Shown: positions 1 through 9,900 of the stretch, in pieces | Layout of the letters: every line of letters begins with the position of its first letter | How positions within the stretch are numbered: position 1 is the first letter of the stretch | From: Fragilariopsis cylindrus CCMP1102 | Taxonomy: Eukaryota; Bacillariophyta; Bacillariophyceae; Bacillariales; Bacillariaceae | DNA length: 57,500 nucleotides | Reading direction: 5' to 3' | Assembly (NCBI GenBank): GCA_900095095.1 | Contig: FMBT01000493.1 | Location: 1 to 57,500 of the forward strand | Notes under the pieces: generated by a model | What the model was told of the DNA's origin: nothing | What the model saw: the letters and a program-made list of their open reading frames with translations, nothing else | The model's database searches: none | Position numbers and translations under genes: made by a program

Positions 1-345
1 AGTAGATAGTACTGTTGCAGCTGCAGCTTTATTTAGTCTATCTGGTAGACAATAATGCTATATGTCAAGGTGCAATATCATCACCTTTAGTTTATTGCTG
101 CTACCTACCACATGCTTCTGTACTGATAAATCTTAGACCATTATCAGACCAACAAATTGGACTTTTGCTTGTAGGCAGCTTGATTTAGTTTATGTCTTGT
201 AGGCAGTATTATATGCTATGCTTGTACTAAAGCAACTACCACCACTAGAAACCAGTAGATAGGACTTTTGCTGCTGCAGCTTTATTTAGTTTATCTGGTA
301 GACAATAATGCTATATGCCAAGGTGCAATATTAGTTACTTTATTA
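1..345. repeat. Degenerate direct repeats upstream of the retrotransposon
   Basis: A block of about 90 bp beginning AGTAGATAG at 1 recurs with few changes from 254 (shared core CTTTATTTAGT, then GGTAGACAATAATGCTATATG). A more decayed copy lies near 161-235, and a fourth near 6800-6870 beyond the retrotransposon. No coding potential is visible. The retrotransposon therefore sits inside an older repeat field. Confidence 0.7.
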
Positions 346-365
346 GGTGATAGATGCAATACACA

Positions 366-370
366 CATTA
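366..370. other. Target-site duplication, left copy (CATTA)
   Basis: CATTA directly precedes the 5' LTR and is repeated directly after the 3' LTR at 6370-6374. Five base pairs is the usual duplication size for Ty3/gypsy integrases. Confidence 0.93.
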
Positions 371-530
371 TGCCGTGGCCCGGGACTGGGATCAGTCACG
401 TACTGTTCTATTCACTAATGAATAGAAGATATCATTGCTAATTCTAACCTAATCTAATAGATTATAATTACATTCTTACACCAGAACCTATCCCTAGCTA
501 ACTATGAGTATCTAGAGACAGGGCATGGCA
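371..530 (+). repeat. 5' LTR, 160 bp
   Basis: Starts TGCCGTGGCC and ends GGGCATGGCA. By eye it matches the 3' LTR base for base. At 160 bp it is short for an LTR. It should hold promoter and polyadenylation signals, which I cannot place with confidence. Confidence 0.95.
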
Positions 531-1336
531 TGATTTTAAAATCCGCTATAATAGCTGATAGATAGTAGGTATACGGTAAGAGTTTCGGGTGCGAAAAAGT
601 GTTGCGAAACACTTTGCCCCCGAGGTACGTGTGCTTTGTTTAGGCTAAGATTAGATAGATAAAGAGTTTCACGATGCTGCAGCATCGTGGAAACAACTAA
701 CACAAAGACGTTCCGTAAACGAACGCCGAAGGTCTTCAATAAGACAACTAACTTCGAATAAATAGATAACTAATATGGTGAGAAGACTGGCTGTTCAATA
801 GCACCTATCGAACCATGGTCGATTCACAAATCGACAAGTCGTTGTTCAAGTTTGAAGATGTGTTGTAAATTTACCTCGTGATTAGCTATCACGGGATTCA
901 ATTATACCGTTGAATACTGGAGAGCGCACGCCCTCCCAAAAAGAAGGACGTTAGATTCATAACACACCGGGCGTATTAGACAATGTAAGAGGAAACGTCT
1001 TCAATAAGACGTGATATTTGTGCTGTTACACATACATACCTCTGAAAAATAGGATCGCTCAACGCTAGATTAACGATCAACTTTAGTGTGAGTGTGTCTT
1101 TAATCCATACTGAAAGCAAATGCAACGCCAAACAGTATCACTTCCAAATATTTGGTATCTCTACAATTAGAGGTAATTCAGCATAACAGAGTAACAACTG
1201 TCGCTGTTAGCGAGTGAAACATTGGATATAACATACAGTCAACGACAGTCAATAAGACTGGATCGAAATAATACATAAAACTCAGTTACAAAAAGAAATA
1301 ATAATATAAAAATAAAAGAAATATTCTACTGTGAAG
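531..1336 (+). other. Structured 5' leader of the retrotransposon
   Basis: About 800 nt between LTR and gag, without a long open frame, carry at least eight short perfect or near-perfect inverted repeats: 532-543 (palindrome GATTTTAAAATC), 596-615 (8-bp stem, GCGA loop), 666-694 (stem around ACGATGCTGCAGCATCGT), 709-725, 732-745, 818-835 (7-bp stem, CACA loop), 875-895, 896-915, 996-1011, 1144-1155, 1159-1172, 1201-1213 and 1246-1260. Three of them (732, 996, 1159) have different stems but the same CAAT loop. Structured leaders serve packaging, dimerisation and translation in retroelements; which role applies here is unknown. No standard TGG-initial tRNA primer site follows the LTR. Confidence 0.7.
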
Positions 1337-2626
1337 ATGGCGGAAACCGAAAAGACTACGGATAAGTATCATGGTATGAAACCATTTACACAGGACCGGA
1401 TAGTATGGGGAGAGAAGGCCGACAGGAAGAAGTGTAGACTGACTCCCAAGGCAAGTACAGGAAACGATCCTTCGTTTCTAACTGAACTGCTTGTCCTAGA
1501 AGGCAATGAAAAGCCTGAAAAATACATCCTATGGTTGTTGGAATATAATGAAAAGGTCTTTACCAAGGACGATCTTTCCGGACAGTCGAAATACAATACG
1601 CTATTGGAACTAGTTAAGAACAACGCAAAAACATTAACCAGAAAAGCTTACAACATGGCATCAGTACCAAGTGATGACGTCAACCTAATGTTTACTAATG
1701 TGCCGATTAGACTACGTCTACAGGCTTTGTCGCAGTCCGAATGGGAAACCTATTTGCGCTCCGAGGAATATCAACATGACATTGTAACAGAGTGTATAAC
1801 TCAGGTGGGCGCCAAGATCTTTGGAAAGGACCATGCTGGTAGCAATGCTTACATTCATCTCCGTCGTCAGATAAGAGAACTGAAGGTTACGTTGCAGAAA
1901 GGGATCAAATCTTGGGAAGAACGGATTCAAGACTACCAGAACTATCTGCCTTACTGCCCATGGGTATCAGGGGAGAAGCTCGGGTTGTCAAAGCTGCCGT
2001 ACGCAGAGCATGAGATGAAGGAGATACTGGAAACAGCAATCCTTCAATGCCAACGCGTCAAGCTGAATGAAATTGAATGGGTAATTCAAGATCATTCAAC
2101 GGAAGCTACAATTACGAAACTTGCTGGACTGGAAGAAACCTTACTTAAGGAAGCACGTCAAGAGAGTCGAACTGTCAAGATTGAAGCCAAATGTGGTATT
2201 GCTTCACTCAAACGCAACCGCGGAGGAGGAAATAACTCTACTCCGGCTGCTGGAGGAGGTGATACAGACGCAAAAGGCAAGTGCAAACACTGTGGCAAAA
2301 GACATCTAGGAGTGTGCTTTCTCAAAGATAAGGGAGGTGGAGCCGGTGGCGACAAGTCGAAGAATTGGACTAAGAAAGAAAACAAACAGTATATCAACCA
2401 AGTTATTGAAAGTAAAATGGGTGGTACTGTTGTTTCCGACATAACTGAAGGAAGCAAATCAAAGAAAAAGAAGCCCAACTGGGCAAAGGGTCTCACAAGT
2501 GGCGAGCAAATGTATATAATGGGTGTTGTTGAACAAGACGATGTCGACATTGAAGATCTTGACGACGACGACATCAATGACTACAAGAAGCAAGCTAGGA
2601 AGGTGACCAAGTCTCTCAACAAGTGA
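1337..2626 (+). CDS. gag: Gag polyprotein of the Ty3/gypsy element
   Basis: A 429-residue structural protein expected to form the cytoplasmic particle that packages element RNA. I start it at the ATG at 1337 (context GAAGATGG); the frame is open two codons further, but only from a GTG. The N-terminal two thirds are helical and capsid-like. Near residue 315 is one small zinc knuckle of the form CX2CX3HX3C (CKHCGKRHLGVC), more compact than the retroviral CX2CX4HX4C and like the knuckle of many plant and algal gypsy Gag proteins. Lys/Gly-rich sequence surrounds it and the C-terminus is acidic (DDVDIEDLDDDD). It ends in UGA at 2624-2626, in the same frame as pol. Confidence 0.9.
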   Translation: MAETEKTTDKYHGMKPFTQDRIVWGEKADRKKCRLTPKASTGNDPSFLTELLVLEGNEKPEKYILWLLEYNEKVFTKDDLSGQSKYNTLLELVKNNAKTLTRKAYNMASVPSDDVNLMFTNVPIRLRLQALSQSEWETYLRSEEYQHDIVTECITQVGAKIFGKDHAGSNAYIHLRRQIRELKVTLQKGIKSWEERIQDYQNYLPYCPWVSGEKLGLSKLPYAEHEMKEILETAILQCQRVKLNEIEWVIQDHSTEATITKLAGLEETLLKEARQESRTVKIEAKCGIASLKRNRGGGNNSTPAAGGGDTDAKGKCKHCGKRHLGVCFLKDKGGGAGGDKSKNWTKKENKQYINQVIESKMGGTVVSDITEGSKSKKKKPNWAKGLTSGEQMYIMGVVEQDDVDIEDLDDDDINDYKKQARKVTKSLNK

Positions 2627-2656
2627 GGCATTGCCAAGGCTGCGCCAGCAGGAAGG
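2615..2656 (+). promoter_or_regulatory. Candidate UGA readthrough site between gag and pol
   Basis: Gag ends with UGA at 2624-2626 in frame with pol. The next ten codons (2627-2656) are open and run into the protease, whose first residues have no ATG before the catalytic motif except one internal Met. Small inverted repeats follow the stop: GGC-ATT-GCC at 2627-2635 and GCTG-CGC-CAGC from about 2639. This is the murine-leukaemia-virus type of layout (gag, stop, pol in one frame), using UGA instead of UAG. That the ribosome reads through is my inference. Confidence 0.65.
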
Positions 2657-5600
2657 GTGAACAAGAAGCTGCGAGTACACTTTGCAAACGATCTGAAAGG
2701 AAAGTTTATACAAGGACGACGCTTCTCGGACATCTGTGTGATGGTGATCAACAGCAAAGGCAAAGGAAGAATGATACGTTGTCTCCTAGACAGTGGTTGT
2801 TCAAAAAGTATTATATTGAAAAAGTTTACTGACAAGAATCAGAGGACCAAGCTTAGTGATGAAGACTCAGTACGTTACAAAACGTACGGAGGCAAATTCG
2901 TCTCAACAGAAACAGCAAGGCTTCCAATCAGGTTGGTAGAATTTGGAGATGAAACCTCTACTCACGAGTTCCAAGTGGATGCTCAAGAGACTGGAGGGAA
3001 ATACGATATGATTATTGGTTCAGATATCATGGAAGATATGGCAATAGACATAGTCTACAGCGACCACTGTATCGAAAGAAATGGTGTCCGCGTTCCTCTG
3101 AAACTTCAGGGTGAATTGTCAGATGAAAAGTACTGCGAGCGCCTGTATAACATGCACACTGACTCTCCAATATTGCAACAAATGGAGGAGAGGCAAGGCA
3201 GAATACTTGATGCAAACTATACTAAAGTCGACATCGACGTCATGGTTGATGAATTAGATATCACAAGATCAAGTAAAAGGGCGCTCAAGTCAACACTCAA
3301 GAAGTTTCCAACTTTATTTGGTGGTGGTTTGGGTCTCCTAGACATGGAGCCGGTCTCTATTAAATTGAAGGAAGGTTCTAAGCCCTATCAAGGAAGGTAT
3401 TACAACATTCCGAAGGCGTATGAGCGACCGACAAGGACGGAGATTGACAGGATGGTAACTATTGATGCACTGAGGAAACTATCATATGATAATGATTCCC
3501 CGTGGGCAGCACCAACGTTCACCCAGCCAAAGAAAACTGGAGACATTCGTATACTTACTGACTTTAGAAAGCTCAATGAATGCATTGAAAGGAAACCCTT
3601 TCCTCTTCCGAGGATCGGTGAAGCAATACAAAAACTGGAGAACTTCAAGTCAGCAACGGCTTTGGATCTATCTCAAGGATTTTATTCTATTCCTATTGAT
3701 GAAGAAAGTCAAAAGCTAGCCACCACGGTCCTACCGTGGGGCAAATATGCATACAAGCGTCTACCAATGGGTATCGCGTGTGCACCAGACATATTCCAGT
3801 CCATAATGATGGAAATGCTGGGTGATTTAGAACATGTACTAGTATACATAGATGACATCCTTATTGTTCAAAAGGTCGGCGAATCAGAAGAGGACCACCT
3901 AAGAAAAATTGAGGAAGTACTAAGTAGACTAGATGCCAAAGGATTTCGTGCTAACTTGCGCAAGTCATTCTTTATGCAGAAGGAAGTGGAGTATTTAGGC
4001 TACCTCTTAACAACAGGCGGCTTGAAACCACAACCAAGCAAGATAGAAGCAATGCATCGTATCATGAGACCAAAGAACTCCAAGCAATTGAAGATGTTTC
4101 TTGGTATGGTGAATTTCTATCGTGATATGTTTCCTAAACGATCTCACTTCTTAGCACCACTAAATAAGTTGTCAACTAAGAAGGGTAAAGATTGGTATTG
4201 GGGAGCAAATGAGCAGAAGGACTTCGAAGAAGCTAAAAAGATGTTAACGGTCCATGCCACATTAGCATTTCCGGACTTCGAACAGCCATTCGATTTATAT
4301 ACTGATGCTAGTGACAGACAACTGGGAGCCACTCTTGTGCAGAATGGGAAACCACTTGGATTCTATACTAGAAAACTCAACTCTGCACAGATGAATTATA
4401 CTGTTGGAGAGAAGGAGTTACTAGGAATAATTGAAGGATTCAAGGCATTTGAGGGTATGATCAGAGGTCAAGAACTAACAGTGCACACCGATCATTTGAA
4501 TCTCTTGTATCAAAGCATGCCGTCGCAACGGATGATTCGATGGAGGCTTATGCTTGAAGAATGGCATCCTACGATCAAGCATGTAGCAGGAGTTGATAAT
4601 GATGGTGCAGATGCGCTATCTCGATTGGATATTGATAAGAAAGATTTCGATACTATCAATTGGGAAAAATCCTTTCCGAAACTATCCTATAGTGACAGAA
4701 AGATGAAGGAGGCAGAACAAAATGTATGCATGCAAATGTGTAACATGATGTCTCAATGTGAATTTGAGTGTGATGAATTCGATGATGAATATCTATATCC
4801 TATGGCTGCTGAAAAGGAGCTTGCTGATAGTGAGTTTCCTCTTGACGTCCGTACGATGAAACAACACCAAGACAAGGATACTTCAATGCTAAAACTGATG
4901 GAGAAGACCGATACGGATCGATATACTGTCAAAGAAGTTGAAGGAGTATTTTTGTGTCACGACAACAATAGAATATTAGTGCCTACGTCAATGAAAGACA
5001 AAGTTTTGCAATGGTATCATCTCATGCAGGTACATCCCGGGGAGAAAAGAATGGAGAGAACAATACATTTTGTCTATACTTGGAAAGGCTTAAAAGCTGA
5101 TGTGAAACGGGTTTGTAAACACTGTCATGTATGCCAGATAAGCAAGAACTCAGGTAGAAAGAAATTTGGTTTAGTTCCTGAAAAAGAAGGAGAAGTTACT
5201 AAGTGGAGCAGAGTAAACGTTGATATGTGGGGTCCAAAAACCATCCGTAATAAGAATGGCAAGACCTACAAAATCCATGTAATGACTATGGTTGATCCTG
5301 TAACAGGCTGGTTTGAACTAGCTCAACTCAGAGACAAGCCTAATGCATTTGTGGCAATGAAACGCTTTGATTCACAGTGGTTAGCACGCTACCCACGACC
5401 AAGAGAAATTGGATTCGATAATGGAGGAGAGTTCATGGCTGAATTCAGGGATCTCTGCGACAATATGGGTCTAAAAAGACGTCCATCTTCAAGCTGGAAT
5501 CCACAGTCGAACGCAATTCTAGAAAGAATTCATCAAGTATTAGCTGATTGCTTAAGATCATTCAATTTGGATGAACGCACAATTAATGAAATGGATGATG

Positions 5601-6055
5601 ACCCCTTTGAGGAGTTTTTATCTGCAGCAGCTTTCTCAATTCGATGTAGCTATCATCAAACACATGGACACTCACCAGCCCAAATGGTATTTGGAAGAGA
5701 TATGTTCATGCCTGTTGATGCAGCAATCGATTGGGAACAAATACAACAACGAAAGCAACTGAAAATTCAACAGAGTAACATTCGTGAAAACTCAAAAAGA
5801 ATTTTGCACAAGTATAAGGAGGGAGACTTGATTACTCTACGAAAACCAGGAGCAATCCTACGCACACTAGCGTTACCACGACGAGGTCCTTACAAGGTTG
5901 TAAAGCACCATGAGAATGGATCTATAACGACTGAATTGGAACCCAATGTCCTAGGTAGAGTTAATATTAGACGTTGTCACCCATATTACAAGTTGCCAGA
6001 GGAACAAAATGATCAGGATACGAACATTCAACCCACCGATACGGAGGTTGTGTGA
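2627..6055 (+). CDS. pol: Pol polyprotein: protease, reverse transcriptase, RNase H, integrase
   Basis: An open stretch of 1142 codons in the gag frame, probably made as a Gag-Pol fusion by UGA readthrough. The annotated start is the codon after that UGA; no suitable ATG precedes the protease. Domains in order: aspartic protease with LLDSG near nt 2789; reverse transcriptase with TDFRKLNE and the catalytic VYIDDILI (YIDD at 3845-3856); RNase H with YTDAS near 4298 and HTDHLNLLY; integrase with a zinc-binding region ending CKHCHVC near 5116; and a DDE core with Asp in VDMWGP (about 5221), Asp in GFDNGGEF (about 5416) and Glu in AILERIHQ (about 5521). A GPY/F-like motif (RRGPYKVV, about 5881) follows. 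All catalytic residues looked for are present, with no frameshift. The C-terminus lacks an obvious chromodomain. Confidence 0.93.
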   Translation, partial: GIAKAAPAGRVNKKLRVHFANDLKGKFIQGRRFSDICVMVINSKGKGRMIRCLLDSGCSKSIILKKFTDKNQRTKLSDEDSVRYKTYGGKFVSTETARLPIRLVEFGDETSTHEFQVDAQETGGKYDMIIGSDIMEDMAIDIVYSDHCIERNGVRVPLKLQGELSDEKYCERLYNMHTDSPILQQMEERQGRILDANYTKVDIDVMVDELDITRSSKRALKSTLKKFPTLFGGGLGLLDMEPVSIKLKEGSKPYQGRYYNIPKAYERPTRTEIDRMVTIDALRKLSYDNDSPWAAPTFTQPKKTGDIRILTDFRKLNECIERKPFPLPRIGEAIQKLENFKSATALDLSQGFYSIPIDEESQKLATTVLPWGKYAYKRLPMGIACAPDIFQSIMMEMLGDLEHVLVYIDDILIVQKVGESEEDHLRKIEEVLSRLDAKGFRANLRKSFFMQKEVEYLGYLLTTGGLKPQPSKIEAMHRIMRPKNSKQLKMFLGMVNFYRDMFPKRSHFLAPLNKLSTKKGKDWYWGANEQKDFEEAKKMLTVHATLAFPDFEQPFDLYTDASDRQLGATLVQNGKPLGFYTRKLNSAQMNYTVGEKELLGIIEGFKAFEGMIRGQELTVHTDHLNLLYQSMPSQRMIRWRLMLEEWHPTIKHVAGVDNDGADALSRLDIDKKDFDTINWEKSFPKLSYSDRKMKEAEQNVCMQMCNMMSQCEFECDEFDDEYLYPMAAEKELADSEFPLDVRTMKQHQDKDTSMLKLMEKTDTDRYTVKEVEGVFLCHDNNRILVPTSMKDKVLQWYHLMQVHPGEKRMERTIHFVYTWKGLKADVKRVCKHCHVCQISKNSGRKKFGLVPEKEGEVTKWSRVNVDMWGPKTIRNKNGKTYKIHVMTMVDPVTGWFELAQLRDKPNAFVAMKRFDSQWLARYPRPREIGFDNGGEFMAEFRDLCDNMGLKRRPSSSWNPQSNAILERIHQVLADCLRSFNLDERTINEMDDDPFEEFLSAAAFSIRCSYHQTHGHSPAQMVFGRDMFMPVDAAIDWEQIQQRKQLKIQQSNIRENSKRILHKYKEGDLITLRKPGAILRTLALPRRGPYKVVKHHENGSITTELEPNVLGRVNIRRCHPYYKLPEEQNDQDTNIQPTDTEVV

Positions 6056-6209
6056 CTACTATTGTGATAATATACCCAATGAGTATAAGACCAACAAGCA
6101 TACCAAAGTATGTGTCAGTCAAACATACCCAATGTGTATGACAGTACAATTACTGTAAATTTTTTTATATATTAACTTTTTTTCAATCTTCTAGATCCAT
6201 GGAGGAGTA
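6056..6209 (+). other. 3' untranslated segment with three hairpins and polypurine tract
   Basis: Three consecutive hairpins share nearly the same 5-bp stem: TATAC/GTATA with loop CCAATGA (6071-6087), CATAC/GTATG with loop CAAA (6099-6112), and CATAC/GTATG with loop CCAATGT (6124-6140). A short purine run GGAGGAG (6201-6207) two bases before the 3' LTR is the likely plus-strand primer site. Confidence 0.6.
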
Positions 6210-6369
6210 TGCCGTGGCCCGGGACTGGGATCAGTCACGTACTGTTCTATTCACTAATGAATAGAAGATATCATTGCTAATTCTAACCTAATCTAATAGA
6301 TTATAATTACATTCTTACACCAGAACCTATCCCTAGCTAACTATGAGTATCTAGAGACAGGGCATGGCA
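6210..6369 (+). repeat. 3' LTR, 160 bp
   Basis: Matches the 5' LTR over its full 160 bp and ends GGGCATGGCA. The target-site copy CATTA follows at 6370-6374. Confidence 0.95.
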
Positions 6370-6374
6370 CATTA

Positions 6375-6999
6375 TAGGCACTCACCATTACAACAAGGAG
6401 ACAATTTTGCTGCAGATTTGGTTTACCAGGTAGATAGTGCAGTTTTGTGTTTTTAGGTGGGAGGTGCAATATCACACTACTACTGCTGGTTACAATACAA
6501 CAATGAAATAGTTTTACCTGATGCAGCTTTAGTTTATCTGATCTTAGATGGAGCATATTATTTAAGAAGGTAACTGTGGATGATGTGAGGTGTTGTTGTT
6601 TTGTACATCCCTGGCAGATAATGTAAGGTGTTGTTGCTTGGGCATCCCTGGCATGTGGAAGGAGAATTTTGATAACACATTATTATACCAACATTACACA
6701 CACACTGCTGCTGTATCATTTAATATCTCACTGTTCAATGATTTTAAATCCTCCTCTTACTTTGCTGCTACCATGCTTACAGTACTTAAGCTGCTACCAA
6801 TATAAGAACCAGCAGATGAAACTTTTTCTGCTGCTGCAGCTTTATCTAAATTACCTGGTATATGGTAGTAAATTGCAAATTGAAATGATACAACATCACA
6901 TTATTTCACCAACATCCAGTCACACACAACACACAACACACATACTACTATACACACACATATGGTACACACACAACAACACACATACATTAGGAACAG
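6375..6999. other. Repeat-derived spacer, no gene seen
   Basis: About 40 bp around GGTGTTGTTG..CATCCCTGGCA are duplicated in tandem near 6577-6655. A decayed copy of the repeat found at 1-345 lies near 6800-6870, and 6900-6990 is CA-rich simple sequence. I find no convincing coding region. Confidence 0.5.
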
Positions 7000-9900
7000 A
7001 ATAAAGTGTAATGTTCTAGTACACTATGTGAATGCTGGTGCACCTGACCAGGCAGTTGTTGTTGTTGTGTGTGATTTTGTGTGCGTGTTTACATTCAAGT
7101 TGTTTTCTGTTCACCACAATAGCAAAACGAATTCTGTATCATGATGCTGGGCGTGTACATTCACCTTGTTGCTGTTCATGATGGAAAGACTTATTCACTT
7201 GCTTTTGCTGATGTGTGTGATATTTTGCACACACATTTAATTTGTCTAGTACTGTTGAACCATAGTGTTTCAAACCAACCTACTGTTATCACCTAAACCT
7301 GGATGTCATGTTCACCTATTTGTTTTTGTGCCTACCACAACAGCGGAATGTATTTTATTTGGCAACCACAGTAACCAAAAAATTGTAGGAGGCAATCACA
7401 ATGTTCTAGTACACCATGTGGATGTTAGTGCACCTGAAGCATATTGTCTTGTCCACTGCAACACTTTGAAATAAGATATTTTGTGGTGCATTTTGATGAA
7501 AAATATGGTTATTTTTGTGCATACCACAACAGCAAAATCAAGTTTACTCTTCACCTGCAGGAACAAAAAAGTGGTGGAAGGGTAACACAATGTTATAATA
7601 CACTATGCGGAGGCTTCTTCACCCAACCAGAAAAAAGTTCTCCTTTGGAACCATTCCGAATAAGACATTTTGTGGTGCATTTTGATGAAAAATATGGTTA
7701 TTTTTGTGCATACCACAACAGCAAAATCAAGTTTACTCTTCACCTGCAGGAACAAAAAAGTGGTGGAAGGGTAACACAATGTTATAATACACTATGCGGA
7801 GGCTTCTTCACCCAACCAGAAAAAAGTTCTCCTTTGGAACCATTCCGAATAAGACATTTTGTGGTGCATTTTGATGAAAAATATGGTTATTTTTGTGCAT
7901 ACCACAACAGCAAAATCAAGTTTACTCTTCACCTGCAGTAACAAAAAAGTGGTGGAAGGGTAACACAATGTTATAATACACTATGCGGAGGCTTCTGCAC
8001 CCAACCAGAAAAAAGTTCTCCCTTGGAACCATTCCGAATAAGACATTTTGTGGTGCATTTTGATGAAAAATATGGTTATTTTTGTGCATACCACAACAGC
8101 GGAATGTATTTTATTCGGCAACCACAGTAACAAAAAAATTGTGGAAGGGTAACACAATGTTATAATACACTATTCGGAGGCTACTGCACCCAACCAGAAA
8201 AAAGTTCTCCTTTGGAACCATTCCGAATAAGACATTTTGTGGTGCATTTTGATGAAAAATATGGTTATTTTTGTGCATACCACAACAGCGGAATGTATTT
8301 TATTCGGCAACCACAGTAACAAAAAAATTGTGGAAGGGTAACACAATGTTATAATACACTATGCGGAGGCTACTGCACCCAACCAGAAAAAAGTTCTCCT
8401 TTGGAACCATTCTGATTAAGACATTTTGTGGTGTATTTTGATGAAAAATATTATGGTTATTTTTGTGCCTACCACAACAGCAAAATCAAGTTTACTCTTC
8501 ACCTGCAGAAACAAAAAAGTTGTGGAAGGGTAACACAATGTTATAATACACTATGCGGAGGCTACTTCACCCAACCAGAAAAAAGTTCTCCTTTGGAACC
8601 ATTCCGAATAAGACATTTTGTGGTGCATTTTGATGAAAAATATGGTTATTTTTGTGCCTACCACAACAGCAAAATCAAGTTTACTCTTCACCTGCAGGAA
8701 CAAAAAAGTGGTGGAAGGGTAACACAATGTTATAATACACTATGCGGAGGCTACTGCACCCAACCAGAAAAAAGTTCTCCTTTGGAACCATTCCGAATGA
8801 GACATTTTGTTGTGCATTTTGATGAAAAATATTATGGTTATTTTTGTGCCTACCACAACAGCAAAATCAAGTTTACTCTTCACCTGCAGGAACAAAAAAG
8901 TGGTGGAAGGGTAACACAATGTTCTAGTACACTATTATGATGTTAGTGCACTTGACCTGGAAGATTTTGTCCGTTGGAACCATTCCGAATAAGACATTTT
9001 GTGGTGCATTTTGATGAAAAATATGGTTATTTTTGTGCATACCACAACAGCGGAATATATTTTATTCGGCAACCACAGTAACAAAAAAATTGTGGAAGGG
9101 TAACACAATGTTATAATACACTATGCGGAGGCTACTGCACCCAACCAGAAAAAAGTTCTCCTTTGGAACCATTCCGAATAAGACATTTTGTGGTGCATTT
9201 TGATGAAAAATATGGTTATTTTTGTGCATACCACAACAGCGGAATGTATTTTATTCGGCAACCACAGTAACAAAAAAATTGTGGAAGGGTAACACAATGT
9301 TATAATACACTATGCGGAGGCTACTGCACCCAACCAGAAAAAAGTTCTCCTTTGGAACCATTCTGATTAAGACATTTTGTGGTGTATTTTGATGAAAAAT
9401 ATTATGGTTATTTTTGTGCCTACCACAACAGCAAAATCAAGTTTACTCTTCACCTGCAGAAACAAAAAAGTTGTGGAAGGGTAACACAATGTTATAATAC
9501 ACTATGCGGAGGCTACTGCACCCAACCAGAAAAAAGTTCTCCTTTGGAACCATTCCGAATAAGACATTTTGTGGTGCATTTTGATGAAAAATATGGTTAT
9601 TTTTGTGCCTACCACAACAGCAAAATCAAGTTTACTCTTCACCTGCAGGAACAAAAAAGTGGTGGAAGGGTAACACAATGTTATAATACACTATGCGGAG
9701 GCTACTGCACCCAACCAGAAAAAAGTTCTCCTTTGGAACCATTCCGAATAAGACATTTTGTGGTGCATTTTGATGAAAAATATGGTTATTTTTGTGCCTA
9801 CCACAACAGCAAAATCAAGTTTACTCTTCACCTGCAGGAACAAAAAAGTGGTGGAAGGGTAACACAATGTTATAATACACTATGCGGAGGCTACTGCACC

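Larger units (their letters stand above)
371..6369 (+). mobile_element. Intact Ty3/gypsy LTR retrotransposon
   Basis: The element is bounded by two 160-bp LTRs that I read as identical (371-530 and 6210-6369). Each starts TGCC and ends GGCA, and the 5-bp direct repeat CATTA (366-370 and 6370-6374) flanks the element. Internal order is leader, gag, protease, reverse transcriptase, RNase H, integrase, GPY/F-like module, polypurine tract. RT before integrase places it in Ty3/gypsy rather than copia. No chromodomain is evident after the integrase. Identical LTRs and long open frames indicate a recent insertion that may still be mobile. Related lineages are common in diatom genomes; family assignment rests on motifs only. 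Confidence 0.96.

Noticed and set aside
2158..2577. 139-codon minus-strand frame opposite gag
   Set aside because: Ser/Pro-rich shadow of the gag coding strand with no motif.
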